Shown piece after piece: positions 61,784-64,000 of a DNA stretch of 64,000 nucleotides. The translations under genes were made by a program, and so were the position numbers. Position 1 is the first letter of the stretch. Every line of letters starts with the position of its first letter. The stretch lies in assembly GCA_965229605.1 (NCBI GenBank), contig OZ245892.1:1240001-1304000 (forward strand), read 5' to 3'. The notes below the pieces were generated by a model, which worked only from the letters and a program-made list of their open reading frames with translations, made no database searches and was not told where the DNA came from. This DNA comes from G965229605 sp965229605 (lineage in GTDB: Bacteria; Pseudomonadota; Alphaproteobacteria; CBDDJK01).

Positions 61784-61813
61784 TTGACATTATCTCCGGT
61801 TTCTTCCTATACT
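61784..61813 (+). promoter_or_regulatory. Promoter for rho
   Basis: TTGACA (61784-61789) and TATACT (61808-61813), 18 bases apart, are near-perfect sigma-70 boxes. A transcript would start near 61820 with a leader of about 200 bases before rho. Confidence 0.75.
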
Positions 61814-61819
61814 GAGACA

Positions 61820-62021
61820 TCAGGCAGATTCCTGCCTTTATATCATTCTCAGTTCATCCTTTAATCTTGCAGACTTAACACAGACTGGAAGTTATCAACT
61901 GAGCCGCTATTCTGGATATATGTTTTACTGACTTCACCTTCAGCCATATGTGCAAAAACGCACAGGCTTTCTGATCCTTGCCATTCCTTTTGACTTGTCC
62001 CGACAGATGGGAATATTCACC
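61820..62021 (+). promoter_or_regulatory. Long pyrimidine-rich leader of rho
   Basis: The leader has two small stem-loops (AGGCAG/CTGCCT at 61822-61837, TGTGC/GCACA at 61949-61964), C-rich G-poor stretches of the kind Rho binds, and an eight-codon frame (MCKNAQAF) at 61948-61974. Rho genes are known to be autoregulated through such leaders; that reading here is inference. Confidence 0.5.
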
Positions 62022-63284
62022 ATGCACTTTAAAGAATTAAAACAAAAATCACCGCAAGAATTATTGGCTTTCGCCGAAGAGCTGGATATTGAGAATGCAA
62101 GCAACCTGCGCAAGCAGGAACTGATGTTTGCCTGTTTAAAGCGTTTGGCCGCCAATGACCGCCCTATTTTCAGCGAAGGCGTGCTTGAAGTCCTGCAAGA
62201 CGGATTTGGTTTTTTACGCTCCCCGGAAGCAAATTATCTGGCCGGTCCTGATGATATTTATGTCAGCCCGTCACAAATCAGACGCTATGGGCTGCGCACA
62301 GGTGATACGGTTGAAGGCCAGTTAAAAGCCCCGAAGGAAGGGGAACGTTATTTTGCTTTGATGAAGATCAATTCCGTCAATTTTGACCAGCCGGAAAATA
62401 TCCGCCACCGGATCAATTTTGATAATCTGACGCCGCTCTACCCCAGTTCAAAAATTGGCTTGGAATTTACCCGCGCCAATAGTGCGCAGCCTGATGTATC
62501 GACACGGGTGATTGACCTGACCAGCCCGCTTGGCAAGGGGCAGCGGGCCTTGATTGTGGCACCACCGCGCACCGGCAAGACCATGTTGATGCAGAATATT
62601 GCCCATGCCATTGCCACCAATCATCCGGAAGTCTATTTGATTGTGCTTTTGATTGATGAACGCCCGGAAGAAGTCACGGACATGCAACGTTCGGTCACCG
62701 GGGAAGTGGTCAGCTCAACTTTTGATGAACCGGCCCAGCGTCATGTGCAAGTCGCCGAAATGGTTATCGAAAAAGCGAAACGGCTGGTTGAACATAAGCG
62801 GGACGTTGTGATTCTGCTTGATTCAATCACCCGGCTGGCGCGGGCTTATAACACTGTGGTTCCAAGCTCTGGCAAGGTTTTGACCGGCGGGGTTGATGCC
62901 AATGCTCTGCAACGCCCCAAGCGGTTTTTTGGGGCCGCCCGCAATATTGAACAAGGCGGGTCGTTAACCATCATTGCCACGGCACTGGTCGATACCGGCA
63001 GCCGCATGGATGAAGTGATTTTTGAAGAATTTAAAGGCACGGGCAATTCTGAAATCATTCTGGACCGGAAACTGTCAGACAAGCGGACATTCCCGGCGAT
63101 TGACATTACACGTTCCGGCACCCGCAAGGAAGAATTGCTGGTTGAAAAAGGTATCTTGTCAAAAATGTGGGTGCTGCGGCGTATTCTTATGCCGATGGGT
63201 GTTGTTGATGCGATGGAATTTCTGCTCGAGAAATTGAAACATACGAAAAACAACAACGATTTCTTCGACTCTATGAATAATTAA
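62022..63284 (+). CDS. rho: Transcription termination factor Rho
   Basis: About 420 residues from MHFKELKQ, with in-frame ATGs upstream (MGIFTMHF) that are also possible. The N-terminal Rho-N domain and RNA-binding cold-shock part (EGVLEVLQDGFGFLRSPE near residue 55) precede the ATPase: IVAPPRTGKTMLMQ is Walker A, and VVILLDSITRLARAYN with Walker B. DVDANALQRPKRFFGAARNIE-type motif (VDANALQRPKRFFGAA) and the R-loop are present. Rho ends transcripts and is essential in many bacteria. Confidence 0.95.
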   Translation: MHFKELKQKSPQELLAFAEELDIENASNLRKQELMFACLKRLAANDRPIFSEGVLEVLQDGFGFLRSPEANYLAGPDDIYVSPSQIRRYGLRTGDTVEGQLKAPKEGERYFALMKINSVNFDQPENIRHRINFDNLTPLYPSSKIGLEFTRANSAQPDVSTRVIDLTSPLGKGQRALIVAPPRTGKTMLMQNIAHAIATNHPEVYLIVLLIDERPEEVTDMQRSVTGEVVSSTFDEPAQRHVQVAEMVIEKAKRLVEHKRDVVILLDSITRLARAYNTVVPSSGKVLTGGVDANALQRPKRFFGAARNIEQGGSLTIIATALVDTGSRMDEVIFEEFKGTGNSEIILDRKLSDKRTFPAIDITRSGTRKEELLVEKGILSKMWVLRRILMPMGVVDAMEFLLEKLKHTKNNNDFFDSMNN

Positions 63285-63318
63285 TTTAGGAATAATTAGC
63301 CGAAATTACATAGAAAAA

Positions 63319-64000
63319 TCACATGGTTTGGGCTTTTGCATAGTCCATATAAAGGGTGCGGGCTTGTTTGAAGATGGAACCGACCGGCAGTGACCGGGAT
63401 GCGGCAGAACTGGTTCCATATCGGGTCACGGGGGAAAGTTTGGCGTGATTGCCGGTTGAAAAGATTTCGCTGGCTTCCTCCAGGTCTTCTGCGGTCACTT
63501 GCATTTGCAAAACGGGAATACCATTGGCTTCCAGCAGGGCAATCACGCGCTGACGGGTGATGCCATTTAAAAAGGACCCGTTGGGCGCCGGTGTTATCAC
63601 GGTGCCATCTTTGACCAGAAACAGATTTGCGCTGGCAAATTCGGCGACATTTCCAACCGGATCAAGCACAACCGCATTGTTGAATCCCTGCGCCCGGGCA
63701 TCGGCCATCGCCCGGCCTGCATTGGGATAGAGGCAAGATGATTTGGAATCGGTTGGGGCCTGATCGCGGGCGGGTCGCCGGTAACCAGACAACATGGCAC
63801 TAAAGCCGGTGGACACATCAGGCATGGGCATATCCCAAACCGTGACCGCAAAAAGTGTTGTATCCGGGTCGGGGACAATAAAGCCATTGTCGCACCAGAT
63901 CATCGGGCGCAGGTAATAGGCTTTATCGGGGCCAAGTCGCTGAACACCGTCAAGGCAGAGTTCAACCAGATGATCGGCAGAGATATTTGGGGCCATATGC
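63319..64000 (-). CDS. Branched-chain amino acid aminotransferase-like protein, N-terminus outside window
   Basis: A class IV PLP aminotransferase whose frame stays open to the right edge, so the beginning is missing. DSKSSCLYPNAGRAMADA has the PLP lysine region, EFASANLFLVKDG and FLNGITRQRVIALLE follow as in BCATs, and EIFSTGNHAKLSPVTRY ends the domain. It is a paralogue of ilvE at 16.4 kb. It is on the opposite strand from rho and only a few dozen bases after it. Confidence 0.88.
   Translation of the reverse strand, partial: HMAPNISADHLVELCLDGVQRLGPDKAYYLRPMIWCDNGFIVPDPDTTLFAVTVWDMPMPDVSTGFSAMLSGYRRPARDQAPTDSKSSCLYPNAGRAMADARAQGFNNAVVLDPVGNVAEFASANLFLVKDGTVITPAPNGSFLNGITRQRVIALLEANGIPVLQMQVTAEDLEEASEIFSTGNHAKLSPVTRYGTSSAASRSLPVGSIFKQARTLYMDYAKAQTM

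Overview
The window looks like chromosomal DNA of a marine alphaproteobacterium, probably aerobic and living on dissolved organic nitrogen and sulfur compounds. Lineage evidence is gene content and order: the F0 ATP synthase set is I-a-c-b'-b with no F1 genes attached, nuoLMN is followed by birA, and a MarR regulator with an hldD-type epimerase sits opposite a branched-chain aminotransferase gene. A close DddP-type DMSP lyase, a methanethiol-oxidase homologue and a betaine-type catabolic cluster suggest a Roseobacter-like or SAR116-like host. That taxonomic guess is inference; no rRNA gene is present.

Layout. 0-1.4 kb: the end of a 2OG-Fe(II) oxygenase and an M29/NicX-like protein. 1.4-8.8 kb: a complete hut regulon (hutIHGU leftward, hutFC rightward) for histidine to glutamate through formylglutamate. 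8.8-14.6 kb: a YczE-like membrane protein, methylglyoxal synthase, a decayed IclR gene, and a sulfur operon (SBP56/MtoX, ferredoxin, CoA-binding protein, persulfide-dioxygenase-like hydrolase), then a pentapeptide-repeat protein. 14.7-18.3 kb: hldD-marR opposite ilvE-gshB. 18.3-28.0 kb: a divergent catabolic cluster with a class III aminotransferase, two tandem enolase-superfamily enzymes and a dimethylglycine-dehydrogenase-like protein leftward, and an RpiR regulator, Rieske oxygenase, carboxymuconolactone-decarboxylase-like protein and DegT aminotransferase rightward. I read it as quaternary-amine (betaine) degradation with an unknown exact substrate. 28.0-30.7 kb: flavocytochrome c sulfide dehydrogenase subunits, a flavin reductase and a small membrane protein. 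30.9-32.2 kb: an AAA/DUF4143 ATPase.

32.2-37.4 kb holds a methyltransferase, dddP, and an unusual FrhB-like/sulfotransferase/racemase-like trio. Two copies of a palindromic, MITE-like repeat lie inside and beside this block, and a third, fuller copy is at 55.1 kb. 38.5-44.3 kb is nuoLMN-birA, cut off from the rest of nuo and apparently with its own promoter. 44.3-51.7 kb is housekeeping: fdhD, an SDR, ndk, htpG, a quinone oxidoreductase, ispG and a LysE exporter. 51.8-57.3 kb looks like an integrated island (excisionase-like gene, tyrosine integrase, small hypotheticals, a pentapeptide protein, a secreted protein and a membrane protein) on the 3' side of a tRNA-Val(GAC) gene; a multi-hairpin RNA candidate with a strong terminator lies beside that tRNA. 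57.5-64 kb: a RidA protein, a low-complexity protein, the F0 operon, rho with a long leader, and the end of a second branched-chain aminotransferase.

The genes fit together around organic nitrogen and sulfur. Histidine and betaine routes feed carbon and nitrogen metabolism. DMSP cleavage, methanethiol oxidation, persulfide oxidation and sulfide oxidation would deal with volatile sulfur and its toxic products; glutathione synthase could support the persulfide step.
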